From Nitrospirillum amazonense (lineage in GTDB: Bacteria > Pseudomonadota > Alphaproteobacteria > Azospirillales > Azospirillaceae): a DNA stretch of 64,000 nt. Within the stretch, counting starts at the first letter, position 1. Every line of letters begins with the position of its first letter. Below, in pieces: positions 28,786 through 38,503 of this stretch. Location: contig NZ_VITN01000003.1 in the NCBI RefSeq assembly GCF_007828045.1, forward strand, positions 186,001 through 250,000. Direction: 5' to 3'. The translations under genes were made by a program, and so were the position numbers. A model generated the notes under the pieces. It was not told where the DNA came from and made no database searches. It was given only the letters and a program-made list of their open reading frames with translations.

Positions 28786-30993
28786 ATGCCCGATGGACAC
28801 ATGACCCAAGCCCCCGAGACCCAAAGCCCCGAGGGCACCTCCCGCCGCCGTTTCCTGCAGGTCACCGGCGGCGCCGGCGTGGGCCTGATGGTCGGATTCA
28901 CCTGGACCGGCACCAGCCGCCGGGCCCAGGCCGCCGCCGCCCAGACCTTCGAGCCCAACGCCTTCGTCAAGGTGGCGCCGGACGGCACCGTCACCGTGCT
29001 GATCAAACATCTGGAGATGGGCCAGGGCGTCTTTACCGGCCTGACCGCCATCGTGGCGGAGGAGATGGACGCCGACTGGGCGCAGATGCGGGCGGAACAC
29101 GCCCCCGCCAACGCCAAGCTGTACAACAACACCGCCTTCGGCCCCATCCAGGGCACCGGCGGCTCCACCTCCGTCTATAATTCCTGGACCCAGCTGCGCC
29201 AGGCCGGCGCCACGGCGCGCGCCCTGCTGGTGGCGGCCGCCGCCCAGACCTGGGGCGTGCCGGCGTCGGACATCACCGTGTCCAAGGGCGTGCTTTCCGC
29301 CGGCACGCGCAAGGCCGGCTTCGGTGAGCTGGCGGCCAAGGCGGCCACCCTGCCCGTGCCCGCCGACGTGCCGCTGAAGGATCCGAAGAATTTCACCCTG
29401 GTGGGCACCAAGCTGCCGCGCAAGGACAGCGCGGAGAAGACCACCGGCAAGGCCATCTTCGCCATCGATGTCGTCCAGCCGGGCATGCTGGTGGCGGTGG
29501 TGCAGCGCCCGACCCGCTTCGGCGCCAAGGCCCAGACCATCGACGCCAAGGCGGCGAAGGCGGTGAAGGGCGTGGTCGAGGTGGTGGAGATCCCGCGCGG
29601 CGTGGCCGTGCTGGCCACCTCCTACTGGGCGGCGCACCAGGGGCGTGAGGCGCTGAAGGTCACCTGGGACGAGACCAACGCCGAGAAGCGCGGCACCGAC
29701 GCCATCGTCGCCGACTACAAGACCCTGCTGCCCAAGCCGGGCCAGCTGGTGACCAAGGAGGGCGATGTCGACGCGGTGAAGGGCGCCAAGACCGTGAAGG
29801 CGGAATTCACCTTCCCCTACCTGGCCCACGCGCCCATGGAGCCGCTGACCTGCGTGGTCAAGCTGGGCAAGGACGGCTGCGACATCTGGGCGGGCGACCA
29901 GTTCCAGACCATCGACCAGATGAACGCCGCCAAGACGGCCGGCCTGAAGCCGGAGCAGGTGACCATCCACACCGTCTATGCCGGCGGCAGCTTCGGCCGC
30001 CGCGCCAACATCGAGTCCGACTACATCGTCGAGGGCGTGGCCATCGCCAAGGCGCTGTCGGACGCCAAGGTGCAGGGCGGCAAGTTGGCCGGGCGGCCGG
30101 TGAAGCTGATCTGGTCGCGGGAGGATGACATCCGGGGCGGCCGCTATCGCCCCCTGTATGTCCACGGCATGGAGGCCAAGCTGGGCGCCGACGGCAGCGT
30201 GCTGGCCTGGCAGCACCGCATCGTCGGTCAGAGCATCATGGCCGGCGGCCCGTTCGACCAGCCGGGCAAGCCCGACGCGACATCGGTCGAAGGGGCGGCG
30301 GAAATCCCCTACACCATCCCCAACCGCCTGGTGGACCTGCACACCACCACCTCGCCCGTGCCGGTGCTGTGGTGGCGATCGGTGGGGTCCACCCACACTG
30401 CCTTCGCCGTGGAAACCTTCCTGGACGAGCTGGCGGCGGAGGCACGCCAAGATCCCGTGGCCTTCCGGCGCAAGCTGATGGAAAAGCACCCGCGCCATCT
30501 GGCGGTGCTGAACCTGGCGGTGGAAAAGGCCGAGTGGACCAAGCCCCTGCCCAAGGGCTGGGCGCGGGGCGTGGCGGTAGCGGAAAGCTTCCGGTCCGTC
30601 GTCGCCCATGTGGCCGAGGTCTCGCAGGACGACAAGGGCCGCATCAAGGTCGAACGCGTGGTCTGCGCCGTCGATTGCGGCATCGCCGTCACGCCGGACG
30701 TGGTCAAGGCCCAGATGGAGGGCGGCATCGGCTATGGCCTGGGCGCCATCATGTTCGGCGCCATCACCATGAAGGACGGCCTGGTCGACCAGTCCAACTT
30801 CGACACCTACCGCTGCCTGCGCATCGATGAGATGCCCAAGGTGGAGGTGCACATCGTCCCCAGCGCCAACCCGCCCACCGGCGTTGGCGAACCGGGCGTG
30901 CCGCCCTTGGGGCCGGCGGTGGCCAACGCCATCGCCGCCCTGACCGGCAAGCGCATCCGCGACCTGCCCTTCGCCGGGTCGGTCAGCGTTTGA
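28786..30993 (+). CDS. molybdopterin-binding subunit of an isoquinoline 1-oxidoreductase-like enzyme (IorB-like)
   Basis: The protein has 735 residues. The N-terminus carries a twin-arginine signal ([11 protein letters not shown]) followed by a hydrophobic stretch, so the folded heterodimer should be exported to the periplasm. The family pattern includes [12 protein letters not shown], the long cofactor-binding domains, [16 protein letters not shown], and [17 protein letters not shown] near the end. IorAB-type enzymes lack the FAD subunit and usually pass electrons to cytochromes. They hydroxylate N-heterocycles or oxidise aldehydes; the substrate here is unknown. ATG at 28801 is an alternative start. 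Confidence 0.92.
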   Translation: MPDGHMTQAPETQSPEGTSRRRFLQVTGGAGVGLMVGFTWTGTSRRAQAAAAQTFEPNAFVKVAPDGTVTVLIKHLEMGQGVFTGLTAIVAEEMDADWAQMRAEHAPANAKLYNNTAFGPIQGTGGSTSVYNSWTQLRQAGATARALLVAAAAQTWGVPASDITVSKGVLSAGTRKAGFGELAAKAATLPVPADVPLKDPKNFTLVGTKLPRKDSAEKTTGKAIFAIDVVQPGMLVAVVQRPTRFGAKAQTIDAKAAKAVKGVVEVVEIPRGVAVLATSYWAAHQGREALKVTWDETNAEKRGTDAIVADYKTLLPKPGQLVTKEGDVDAVKGAKTVKAEFTFPYLAHAPMEPLTCVVKLGKDGCDIWAGDQFQTIDQMNAAKTAGLKPEQVTIHTVYAGGSFGRRANIESDYIVEGVAIAKALSDAKVQGGKLAGRPVKLIWSREDDIRGGRYRPLYVHGMEAKLGADGSVLAWQHRIVGQSIMAGGPFDQPGKPDATSVEGAAEIPYTIPNRLVDLHTTTSPVPVLWWRSVGSTHTAFAVETFLDELAAEARQDPVAFRRKLMEKHPRHLAVLNLAVEKAEWTKPLPKGWARGVAVAESFRSVVAHVAEVSQDDKGRIKVERVVCAVDCGIAVTPDVVKAQMEGGIGYGLGAIMFGAITMKDGLVDQSNFDTYRCLRIDEMPKVEVHIVPSANPPTGVGEPGVPPLGPAVANAIAALTGKRIRDLPFAGSVSV

Positions 30994-31000
30994 GTGAAGC

Positions 31001-31090
31001 GCGACGGTGGCCTTTGTCCCGCCACTGTCGCCCACGACGCCAATCAGCGGCATGGGAGCGATCCCGTGCCGCTGTAGGCCGCCGTCGCTC
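31001..31090. repeat. intergenic element, copy C (partial)
   Basis: This copy lies between the convergent iorB-like and marR genes. It has two strong hairpins: GCGACGGTGGC/GCCACTGTCGC (31001-31031) and AGCGGCATGGGA/TCCCGTGCCGCT (31046-31073). The second hairpin and the following GTAGGCCGCCG match the 5' block of copies A (34511) and B (50787). The downstream conserved blocks of those copies are absent here. Confidence 0.6.
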
Positions 31091-31096
31091 CAGCAC

Positions 31097-31573
31097 CTAA
31101 TCAAGACTATCCGACAGCGGCACCGACTCCGGGATTTCCTCCGCCACCCGCTGTTCCAGCTTTTCCATCAGCGCCCACAGCTGCGCGCGCTCGGTGTCGG
31201 TCAGCACGGACAGCAGCTGCGCCTCCCAGGCCAAGGCTTCCGGTGCCACCTGGGCGTAAAGATCGCGCCCCCGCGCACTGAAGGACAGGCGCAGCAGGCG
31301 CTGGTCCCGGGGGTGGGGCTGGCGGTCCAGCAGGCCGGCGGCCACCAGGCGGTTGACAGCCCGGCTGACCTTGGCCTTGTCCATGGCCGTGCGCTCCACG
31401 ATGTCGTTGGACGACAGCGGCTGCTCCTGGCCCAGGGTGGCCAACACCCGCCATTCCGGAATGCTGAGGCCGAAGCGTTCCTGGTACCGCGTGGCCAGCG
31501 CCAGGCTGACCTTCTTCGATAGGATATTCAACCGGTAGGGCAGGAAGCGGTTCAGTTGCAGATCGAGGGACAT
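31097..31573 (-). CDS. MarR family transcriptional regulator
   Basis: The 158-residue protein has a MarR winged helix: LSIPEWRVLATLGQEQPLSSNDIVERTAMDKAKVSRAVNRL followed by the wing (DRQPHPRDQRLLRLSFSARG). It is divergent from fumarylacetoacetate hydrolase and maleylacetoacetate isomerase, with a palindrome between them, so it probably represses these aromatic-catabolism genes. The start at 31573 (MSLDLQLNRFLPYRLN) is favoured; a longer frame upstream would run through the palindrome. Confidence 0.9.
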   Translation of the reverse strand: MSLDLQLNRFLPYRLNILSKKVSLALATRYQERFGLSIPEWRVLATLGQEQPLSSNDIVERTAMDKAKVSRAVNRLVAAGLLDRQPHPRDQRLLRLSFSARGRDLYAQVAPEALAWEAQLLSVLTDTERAQLWALMEKLEQRVAEEIPESVPLSDSLD

Positions 31574-31618
31574 GGGGGTGCTGGCCCTGTGACAGGTTGG
31601 TGGCGGCGGCGGGGCGAC

Positions 31619-31647
31619 TTGACAGGGAAACCCGCGCGGCCTACTGT
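31619..31647 (+). promoter_or_regulatory. sigma-70-type promoter of the fumarylacetoacetate hydrolase gene
   Basis: TTGACA (31619-31624), a 17-bp spacer and TACTGT (31642-31647) form a good promoter. The MarR palindrome lies just downstream, where transcription should start. Confidence 0.55.
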
Positions 31648-31652
31648 ACTTA

Positions 31653-31674
31653 TAACGTTTCATTTGAAACGATA
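31653..31674. promoter_or_regulatory. palindromic operator, probable MarR site
   Basis: CGTTTCA (31656-31662) and TGAAACG (31665-31671) are exact inverted copies separated by TT. The symmetry extends to TAaCGTTTCA / TGAAACGaTA with one mismatch. It sits between the divergent regulator and catabolic genes and overlaps the expected transcription start. Confidence 0.65.
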
Positions 31675-31873
31675 AAACCGACCGCTGTCCATCCTGTCAT
31701 TGGGGTTGTCCTTAACGGGCGCCGCCCCGGGGGTGGAAGACGGGTTGGGAGGAAACCGCCCCGTTTTTCGTGGTCTCAAGGCGCCGCCGTCCCCTGGGAT
31801 GGCCGGCCGCCTTGAGGGCGCCCTTTTTCCTGCCGACCCCGTAAGGGCGAATGGATCGATAGGAAAGGCCCCC

Positions 31874-32965
31874 ATGAAGCTGGCTACCCTGAAATCGCTG
31901 GATCGGACGCTGGACGGCGCCTTGCAGGCCAAGGTGGGCCGCGACGGTATCCTGGTGGTGGTGTCGGCCGACCTGGCGCGCTGCCGCGCCGTGCCGGGCA
32001 TCGCCGCCACGCTGCAGCGGGCCCTGGATGATTGGGCCCAGGTGGCGCCGCGCCTGGCCGAGGTCGCGGCCGAACTGGATGAGGGCGTCGCCCCGTTCGA
32101 GGCGTTCGACGAGGCCGCCTGCATGGCCCCGCTGCCCCGCGCCTACCAGTGGGCGGACGGCTCGGCCTACGTCAACCATGTGGAACTGGTGCGCAAGGCG
32201 CGCGGCGCCGACATGCCGCCCAGCTTCTGGACCGACCCGCTGATGTACCAGGGCGGGTCCGACAGCTTCCTCGGCCCCCGCGACCCCATCCTCATGGCCA
32301 ACGAGGCCTGGGGCATCGACCTGGAGGGGGAGGTGGCGGTGGTCACCGGCGATGTGCCCATGGGCGTGTCGGCGGAAGACGCGCGCGGCCTGATCCGCCT
32401 GGTCATGCTGGTCAACGACGTGTCCTTGCGCGGCCTGATCCCGGCGGAATTGGGCAAGGGTTTCGGCTTCTTCCAGTCCAAGCCTTCCAGCGCCTTTTCC
32501 CCCGTGGCGGTGACGCCGGACGCCCTGGGCGGCGCCTGGCGCGATGGCAAGCTGCACCTGGACCTGCTGTCCTTCATCAACGGCCAACCCTTCGGTCGGC
32601 CCAACGCCGGCATCGACATGACCTTCGACTTCGGCCAGCTGATCGCGCATGCCGCCCGTACCCGGCCGCTGGTCGCCGGCACCATCATCGGCTCCGGTAC
32701 AGTGTCCAACCGGGGGCCGGACGGTGGTCCGGGCAAGCCCATCGCCGAGGGCGGTGTCGGCTATTCCTGCCTGGCGGAGGTGCGCACGGTGGAAACCCTG
32801 CTGCAGGGCCAGCCCAAGACACCCTTCCTGCGCTTCGGCGACAGCGTGCGCATCGAAATGCGGGACGCCGCCGGCGCCAGCCTCTTCGGCGCCATCGAGC
32901 AGACGGTGGCGGAATACCGGCCCCAGCCGGTGGCGCCCGAGCCCGTTCCCGTCCCCGCGCCCTGA
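31874..32965 (+). CDS. fumarylacetoacetate hydrolase family protein
   Basis: The protein has 363 residues of the FAH fold (VKLNDVS-like region RLVMLVNDVSLRGL, and the GSGTVSNRG segment that lines the active site). With maleylacetoacetate isomerase next to it, it most likely performs the last step of homogentisate (tyrosine/phenylalanine) breakdown, giving fumarate and acetoacetate. The start at 31874 has AGGAAAGG upstream. Homogentisate dioxygenase is not in the window. Confidence 0.88.
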   Translation: MKLATLKSLDRTLDGALQAKVGRDGILVVVSADLARCRAVPGIAATLQRALDDWAQVAPRLAEVAAELDEGVAPFEAFDEAACMAPLPRAYQWADGSAYVNHVELVRKARGADMPPSFWTDPLMYQGGSDSFLGPRDPILMANEAWGIDLEGEVAVVTGDVPMGVSAEDARGLIRLVMLVNDVSLRGLIPAELGKGFGFFQSKPSSAFSPVAVTPDALGGAWRDGKLHLDLLSFINGQPFGRPNAGIDMTFDFGQLIAHAARTRPLVAGTIIGSGTVSNRGPDGGPGKPIAEGGVGYSCLAEVRTVETLLQGQPKTPFLRFGDSVRIEMRDAAGASLFGAIEQTVAEYRPQPVAPEPVPVPAP

Positions 32966-32994
32966 CCGTCCCCCTTCAAGGACCCGCCTGCCCC

Positions 32995-33663
32995 ATGGCC
33001 TCGCTCGCCCTCTACACCTATTTCCGTTCCTCGGCCGCCTACCGCGTGCGCATCGCCCTGAACCTGAAGGGCCTGACGGCCAAGCAGGTGCCGGTGCACC
33101 TGCTGCGCGATGGGGGCGAACAGCTGAAGCCGGACTACCTGGCCCTGAACCCGCAGGGCCAGTTGCCCACCCTGGCGGTGGAGGATGCGGACGGTCGCCA
33201 CCTGCTGACGCAATCGCTGGCCATCGTGGAGTACCTGGACGAGGTGCACCCCACCCCCGCCCTGCTGCCGGCCGACCCCATCGCGCGGGCCCAGGCGCGC
33301 GCCGTGGCCCTGGCCATCGCCTGCGACATCCACCCCATCAACAACCTGAGGGTCCAGAAATACCTGAAGGGCGAGATGGGCGTGGATGAGGAACGGGCCG
33401 GCCGCTGGGTGCGCCACTGGATGGAAACCGGGCTGGCGGCGGTGGAGGCGATGGTGAAGCCCCATGCCGGCCGCTTCTGCTTCGGCGACACGCCCGGCCT
33501 GGCGGACCTGACCCTGGTGCCGCAGATGTTCAACGCCCGCCGCTTCAACGCCGACCTGTCCGCCTGTCCCACCCTGTTGGCCATCGACCGGGCCTGCCTG
33601 GCCCTGCCGGCCTTCGCCGACGCCGCACCCGACCGCCAGGCCGACGCGCCGCCGGCCGCCTGA
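32995..33663 (+). CDS. maiA: maleylacetoacetate isomerase (zeta-class glutathione transferase)
   Basis: The 222-residue protein has the zeta-class active-site motif FRSSAAYRVRIALNLKG and the typical CDIHPINNLRV segment in the C-terminal domain. It isomerises maleylacetoacetate to fumarylacetoacetate using glutathione. It starts 29 bp after the FAH gene stop and is probably controlled by the same MarR operator. Confidence 0.93.
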   Translation: MASLALYTYFRSSAAYRVRIALNLKGLTAKQVPVHLLRDGGEQLKPDYLALNPQGQLPTLAVEDADGRHLLTQSLAIVEYLDEVHPTPALLPADPIARAQARAVALAIACDIHPINNLRVQKYLKGEMGVDEERAGRWVRHWMETGLAAVEAMVKPHAGRFCFGDTPGLADLTLVPQMFNARRFNADLSACPTLLAIDRACLALPAFADAAPDRQADAPPAA

Positions 33664-33757
33664 CGGCGCAGGGGGCCTCAAGCTTCCTCTCGCCTGGCGG
33701 GCAGGCTCAGGGCATGATGGCGTCGCTTTCCGCCCTCCTGCGACCGCAGCCCCGCCC

Positions 33758-34504
33758 ATGCCCTTCGACCTGGCGCCGCTGGACCTTCTGGCCCTCATCA
33801 CCTTCTTCGTGTTGTGGGGCGGCTATAACCTCATCTTCCGCCTGCCGGGCGCGCCGGCCAGCCTGAACCTGCACATGCGCACGGTGCGCGAGGTGTGGAT
33901 GCGCAACATGCAGGCGCGCGACACCCGCCTGCTGGATGGCCAGCTGCTGGGCCATCTGATCCAGAGCGTGTCCTTCTTCGCCTCCACCACCGTGCTGCTG
34001 ATCGCCGGCGACCTTAGCGCCCTGGTAAACGCCGACCGGCTGGCGGCCCTGGTGGACAAGATGCATGTCGCCAGCACGGCGTCGGGCGCCCTGGTCGAGG
34101 CCAAGCTGTTCCTGCTGTTGGGCGTGTTGGTCTACGCCTTCTTCCAATTCACCTGGGCGGTACGGCAGTACAACTATACCTGCGCCCTGATCGGCGCCAT
34201 GCCCGACGCCACCAACCATCCGCCCAGCGTGGATGTGGACGCGGCGGCGGACGCGGCGGCGGCCCTGCTGTCCCTGGCGGTGCAGAGCTTCAACGCCGGG
34301 GTGCGGGCCTATTACTTCGGCTTCGCGGCGCTGGGCTGGTTCGTCCACCCCTTGGCCTTCATGGCCTCCACCACCCTGGTGATTGTGGTGCTGGTGCGCC
34401 GCCACTTCCACTCCCGCGCCTTCCACGCCGTGCGCCGCTTCGGCACGGCGGTGCGGATGGTGCTGCCGGAACCCACCCGGCCCCTGCCACCCGAAGGGGG
34501 TTGA
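33758..34504 (+). CDS. DUF599 family membrane protein
   Basis: The 248-residue protein has about four membrane helices (first ALITFFVLWGGYNLIF; later helices FFASTTVLLIAGDL, LFLLLGVLVYAFFQFTW and LAFMASTTLVIVVLV). The cytoplasmic signature RTVREVWMRNMQARDTRLLDGQLLGHLIQSVSFFAS is characteristic of DUF599. The function is unknown. It stands alone before an intergenic repeat. Confidence 0.85.
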   Translation: MPFDLAPLDLLALITFFVLWGGYNLIFRLPGAPASLNLHMRTVREVWMRNMQARDTRLLDGQLLGHLIQSVSFFASTTVLLIAGDLSALVNADRLAALVDKMHVASTASGALVEAKLFLLLGVLVYAFFQFTWAVRQYNYTCALIGAMPDATNHPPSVDVDAAADAAAALLSLAVQSFNAGVRAYYFGFAALGWFVHPLAFMASTTLVIVVLVRRHFHSRAFHAVRRFGTAVRMVLPEPTRPLPPEGG

Positions 34505-34510
34505 TCCCAC

Positions 34511-34650
34511 CGGCGGCATGATCTCGGATCATGCCGCTGTAGGCCGCAGGCCGCGACTGCGGCCGCCGGACTTTTTCGGGGAGCATTAGCGGACTGAAAG
34601 GGAAGGCAAGCCAAAGGCGCGGATGGCCGCGCCCGGCGCTGAGGGAGTTT
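34511..34650. repeat. intergenic element, copy A (full)
   Basis: This copy fills the gap between the convergent DUF599 and kamA-type genes. Hairpin 1 is GCGGCATGATC/GATCATGCCGC (11-bp perfect stem, 34513-34537). Hairpin 2 is GGCCGCAG/CTGCGGCC (34542-34564), and CTTTTT follows. Conserved single-strand blocks come next: CGGGGAGC, GCGGACTG, AAGGCAAGCC, and GGCGCG/CGCGCC around GATGGC, ending TGAGGGAG a few bases from the kamA-type stop. Copy B at 50787 has the same blocks in the same order. Confidence 0.75.
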
Positions 34651-34655
34651 TAAAA

Positions 34656-35726
34656 CTACTCTTCGCTATAGGCGTGCCGGCCGCCGCGCGGGTCGGTGAC
34701 GGTCCAGCCGCCTTCGCCGTCGGGGGCCAGGTAGTCGGCGGTCAGGGGCACCTTCCCGTGGCCGCCGGGGATGTCCAGCACATAGGTGGGCTGGCACAGG
34801 CCGGAGACATCGCCGCGCAATTCGCGCATCAGGGCACGGCCGCGCTGGATCGTCGTGCGGAAATGGGCCGTACCCTTGGCCAAATCCCCCTGGTGCAGGT
34901 AGTGGGGCTTCACCCGCGCCTGGACCAGGGCGCGGAAGGTGCGGGTCAGGGTCTCGGCGTCGTCGTTGACGCCCCTCAGCAGCACGGTCTGTGACAGCAG
35001 CGGGATGCCGGCGTCCACCAGGCGGGCGATGGCGCCGCGCGCCGCGTCGTTCAGTTCGCGCCAATGGTTGGCGTGCAGCATCAGCCAGCTGGCGATGCGC
35101 TGGCCCTTCAGGGCGGCCACCAGTTCCGGCGTGATGCGGTCCGGGTCCACCACCGGCACGCGGGTGTGGAAGCGGACGATGCCGACGTGGGGGATGGCGT
35201 CCAGGCGGGTGACGATCTCGGCCAGGCGGCGGGGCGAGAGAATCAGCGGGTCGCCCCCGGTCAGGATGACCTCCCACACCTCCTCATGGCCCGCGATATA
35301 GGCGATGGCCGCGTCCAACTCCGCCCCGTCCAGGGTCTCGCTGCCCGGGCCCACCATCTCCCGCCGGAAGCAGAAGCGGCAATAGACCGGGCAGACATTG
35401 GCGGCCTTCAGCAGCACGCGGTCGCGGTAGCGGTGGACGATGCCCTTCACCGGGCTGTGCGGCCCGTCGCCGATGGGGTCGGCCAATTCGCCGGGGGTGG
35501 TCTCCAGCTCCTCCCCCGCCGGGATGAACTGGCGGGCCACCGGGTCGTTCGGGTCGGTGGGGTCGATCAGCCCGGCCATCTGGTCGGTGACCGATACGGC
35601 GAAGCTGGCCGCCACCCGCTCCAGCACCGGCAGGGCGGCGGCCTCGGCCAGGCCGGCCTCGACCAAACCATCCGGGGTGCGGATGGCGGCCTTGCGCGGG
35701 GCGAGCTGGCGAACGGCGATGCCCAT
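34656..35726 (-). CDS. KamA/EpmB-type radical SAM protein
   Basis: The protein has 356 residues. The radical SAM cluster motif is C112-x3-C116-x2-C119 (CPVYCRFC). A PLP-binding lysine is expected at K325 in DIPGGHGKVPL. Conserved ILTGGDPLILSPRRL and LLRGVNDD also match the lysine 2,3-aminomutase family. The short length fits the EpmB-like branch, which makes beta-lysine for elongation factor P modification, but efp and epmA are not in the window, so the role is inferred. Confidence 0.88.
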   Translation of the reverse strand: MGIAVRQLAPRKAAIRTPDGLVEAGLAEAAALPVLERVAASFAVSVTDQMAGLIDPTDPNDPVARQFIPAGEELETTPGELADPIGDGPHSPVKGIVHRYRDRVLLKAANVCPVYCRFCFRREMVGPGSETLDGAELDAAIAYIAGHEEVWEVILTGGDPLILSPRRLAEIVTRLDAIPHVGIVRFHTRVPVVDPDRITPELVAALKGQRIASWLMLHANHWRELNDAARGAIARLVDAGIPLLSQTVLLRGVNDDAETLTRTFRALVQARVKPHYLHQGDLAKGTAHFRTTIQRGRALMRELRGDVSGLCQPTYVLDIPGGHGKVPLTADYLAPDGEGGWTVTDPRGGRHAYSEE

Positions 35727-35916
35727 GGGGCCTCTCCCTGGCGGTGCGTGGAACGATGGAATCAGGGCGTTAGATCGACCTTGGGCGCCCCCTCGTCAAG
35801 CGGCCCGCCCGCATGGGCCCCCCGCATCGGCGTTGGCGCCGGGCCTGGGCTTGGGGCACACTGGCGCCCTGATGCGGGGGCATCCCTTTGATAACCAGGC
35901 AAACGGGGAACAGGGC

Positions 35917-37932
35917 ATGGGGCTGAAACGGGCCGCGGTGGCGGCATTGCTGATGGGATTGGTGACTGGCATGACGGACGCGACCGCCGCCGAGACGAAG
36001 ACCGCCGCTTACGGCACCTGGGCCTCGCCCATCACCGCCGCCCGCCTGGCCGGTAGCGAAATCCGCCTGGGTGACCTGATGGTGGACGGCGGCGTGCCCT
36101 ATTGGCTGGAAAGCCGTCCGGCGGAGAAGGGGCGCTTCGCCATCGTCACCCCCGACGGGAAGGGCGGCATCCGTGAGCTGACGGGGACGGAGGTCAACGC
36201 CCGCACGCGCGTTCATGAATACGGCGGCGGCGCCCTGCTGGCCACCGGTGGCCGTCTGTACTTCAGCAACTTCGCCGACCAGCGCCTGTACACGATGCCC
36301 GAGGCCGGCGGCGCGCCGCAGCCGCTGACGCCGGAGGGATACCGCTACGCCGACTGCGTGGCGGGAACGCCCCGCCATCTCTATTGCGTGCGCGAGGACC
36401 ATAGCGAAAAGGGCGAGGCCAAAAACGCCATCGTCAGCCTGGCGGTGGACCAGCCCGGCGACGCCGGCACCGTGCTGTTTGGCGCCAGCGACTTCGTGGC
36501 CTATCCCCGTCCAAGCCCGGATGGCAAGCGCCTGGCCTGGGTCGCCTGGTCCCATCCCAACATGCCCTGGGACACCACCACGCTCTATGTGGCCGACATC
36601 ACGCCCCAGGGGCTGGGCAGCCCGACGGTGGTGGCCGGCGGGCATGACGAGTCGGTGCTGGAGCCGCAGTGGGATGCCGACGGCACGCTGTACTTCGTCT
36701 CCGACCGCAGCGACTGGTGGAACCTCTATGCCTGGCGGGACGGCGCCACACGCGCCGTTCTGCCCAAGGCGGCGGAATTCGGCGGCCCCCTGTGGAACCT
36801 GGGCCTGACCACCTATGCCCTGACCGGAAAGGGCCAGGCGGTGGCGCGCTACGCCGCCAAGGGCCTGGACCACCTGGCGGTCATCGACATCAAGACCGGG
36901 GCGGCACGCCAATTGGACCTGCCCTTCGTCGGCATCACCGGCGTGCGCTTGGCGGGCCCCGACCAGGCGGTCATGATCGCCGGCTTCGCCGACGCCACGC
37001 CGGCGGTGGTCAGCGTCACCCTTTCCACCGGCACCCACGCGGTGCTGCGCCGCCCGGCGCCGGAAAGCCTGGAACCCGCCCTGGTGTCGCGCGCCCAGCC
37101 CATCGAATTCCCCACCACCCCCGGCCCGGACGGCCAGGCGCGCACGGCCCACGCCTTCTACTACGCCCCCACCAACCCGGCCTTCCAGGCGCCGGTGGGG
37201 GAAAAGCCGCCCCTGCTGGTCAAGGTGCACGGCGGCCCCACCAGTGCCGCCAAGCCCTCGATGGACATGAGCGTGCAGTACTGGACCAGCCGCGGCTTCG
37301 CCGTGGTGGACGTGAACTACGGCGGCAGCACCGGCTATGGCCGCGCCTATCGCAACCGCCTGCGCGGCACCTGGGGCATCACCGACGTGCAGGACGCCAC
37401 CGCCGTGGTGGCCTACCTGGACAAGGCCGGCCTGGCCGACGCCAACCGCGCCGCCATCCGGGGCGGCAGCGCCGGTGGCTACACCACGCTGGCGGCCCTG
37501 GCCCTCACCAAGGTGTTCAAGGCCGGCGCCAACTATTACGGTGTATCGGACATGGAATCCCTGGCCAAGGACACCCACAAGTTCGAGAGCCGCTACCTGG
37601 ACAGCCTGGTGGCCCCCTACCCGGCGGGCAAGGCCGTCTACGACGCCCGCAGCCCCCTGCACCATCTTGACGGCTTCTCCGCCCCCCTGATCACCTTCCA
37701 GGGGGCGGAGGACGCCGTGGTGCCGCCGGCGCAGTCGCGCAGCATCGTCAACGCGCTGAAGGCCAAGGGCGTGCCCGTCGCCTACATCGAGTTCGAGGGC
37801 GAACAGCACGGCTTCCGCAAGGCCGACAGCATCATCCGCGCGCAAGAGGCGGAGCTATACTTCTACGGCCGCATCTTCGGCTTTACGCCGGCTGATACGC
37901 TGCCGGGGGTGGCGATCGATAATCTGAAGTGA
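35917..37932 (+). CDS. secreted S9 family prolyl-oligopeptidase-like peptidase
   Basis: The 671-residue protein starts with a signal peptide (AAVAALLMGLVTGMTDATAA). A beta-propeller region of about 380 residues follows, then a C-terminal alpha/beta hydrolase domain with triad S518 (GGSAGGYT), D599 (EDAVVPP) and H631 (EQHGF). It matches the acylaminoacyl-peptidase/dipeptidyl-peptidase branch of S9 and should cleave short peptides in the periplasm. GGGGAACAGGG precedes the start. The upstream open frame has no family sequence. Confidence 0.9.
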   Translation: MGLKRAAVAALLMGLVTGMTDATAAETKTAAYGTWASPITAARLAGSEIRLGDLMVDGGVPYWLESRPAEKGRFAIVTPDGKGGIRELTGTEVNARTRVHEYGGGALLATGGRLYFSNFADQRLYTMPEAGGAPQPLTPEGYRYADCVAGTPRHLYCVREDHSEKGEAKNAIVSLAVDQPGDAGTVLFGASDFVAYPRPSPDGKRLAWVAWSHPNMPWDTTTLYVADITPQGLGSPTVVAGGHDESVLEPQWDADGTLYFVSDRSDWWNLYAWRDGATRAVLPKAAEFGGPLWNLGLTTYALTGKGQAVARYAAKGLDHLAVIDIKTGAARQLDLPFVGITGVRLAGPDQAVMIAGFADATPAVVSVTLSTGTHAVLRRPAPESLEPALVSRAQPIEFPTTPGPDGQARTAHAFYYAPTNPAFQAPVGEKPPLLVKVHGGPTSAAKPSMDMSVQYWTSRGFAVVDVNYGGSTGYGRAYRNRLRGTWGITDVQDATAVVAYLDKAGLADANRAAIRGGSAGGYTTLAALALTKVFKAGANYYGVSDMESLAKDTHKFESRYLDSLVAPYPAGKAVYDARSPLHHLDGFSAPLITFQGAEDAVVPPAQSRSIVNALKAKGVPVAYIEFEGEQHGFRKADSIIRAQEAELYFYGRIFGFTPADTLPGVAIDNLK

Positions 37933-38058
37933 GGAACTGACAGGGCTGGTAAAAGCGCCCGCCCCTTGGCGGCAGGGACATTTTTTCCCAAGGCCATTGT
38001 CGCGCCGGAATTTCGACCGATCCTCATGTCGCAGGTTCGGATTTCGGAGCAATACCTC

Positions 38059-38502
38059 ATGCCGTTCGTGGCCATCGGCTATACCGCCAATCCCAAGGCG
38101 CCCATCGGGAAATGGGCTTGCACCCGCACATCGGCGCTGGGGCCTTATGACACCCCGCCCCCCGACGACACCCAACACAACCCTGATTATTGTGGGCAAT
38201 GCGTTTCCTACGTGACGCAGGTTTGCCCCTCCCTTCCGGTAAGAACAGGGTTGTGGAGAATGGGCGACCCTGTAAAGGGAAACAAGAATATTATTGCCGG
38301 AACTGTGATAGCGACATTCGATTCGAATGGCCATTATTATGGGCATGCCGCTATTTACGACCATCAGACCGATGATGGGATTTATGTATATGATCAGTGG
38401 ATCACCGGTACTGCCCCTCAAGCGGTTTCGCTTCGACTCATTTTGTGGCAGGGGAGAGGTGTCTCAAACACCGGCAATAAATTCTTTGTTGTGGAGCACT
38501 GA
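38059..38502 (+). CDS. BPSL0067-type (NlpC/P60-like) amidase, probable antibacterial effector
   Basis: The 147-residue protein has a papain-like Cys/His pattern: C48 in YCGQCVSYV and H96 in GHAAIYDHQ. GTVIATFDSNGHYYGHAAIY...GIYVYDQW is the signature of the BPSL0067 family of putative peptidoglycan amidases, some of which are type VI secretion effectors. No signal peptide is present, as expected for an effector delivered by a machine. GGAG lies 9 bp before the chosen ATG; a TTG at 37966 and an ATG at 38026 are alternatives. Base composition is clearly less GC-rich than its neighbours, suggesting transfer. It is followed 1 bp later by a secreted partner. Confidence 0.65.
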   Translation: MPFVAIGYTANPKAPIGKWACTRTSALGPYDTPPPDDTQHNPDYCGQCVSYVTQVCPSLPVRTGLWRMGDPVKGNKNIIAGTVIATFDSNGHYYGHAAIYDHQTDDGIYVYDQWITGTAPQAVSLRLILWQGRGVSNTGNKFFVVEH

Positions 38503-38503
38503 T

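Noticed and set aside
28729-31104. Very long minus-strand frame opposite the IorB-like gene
   Set aside because: It mirrors the coding strand's codon bias and shows no domain; the plus-strand product is a clear molybdenum hydroxylase.
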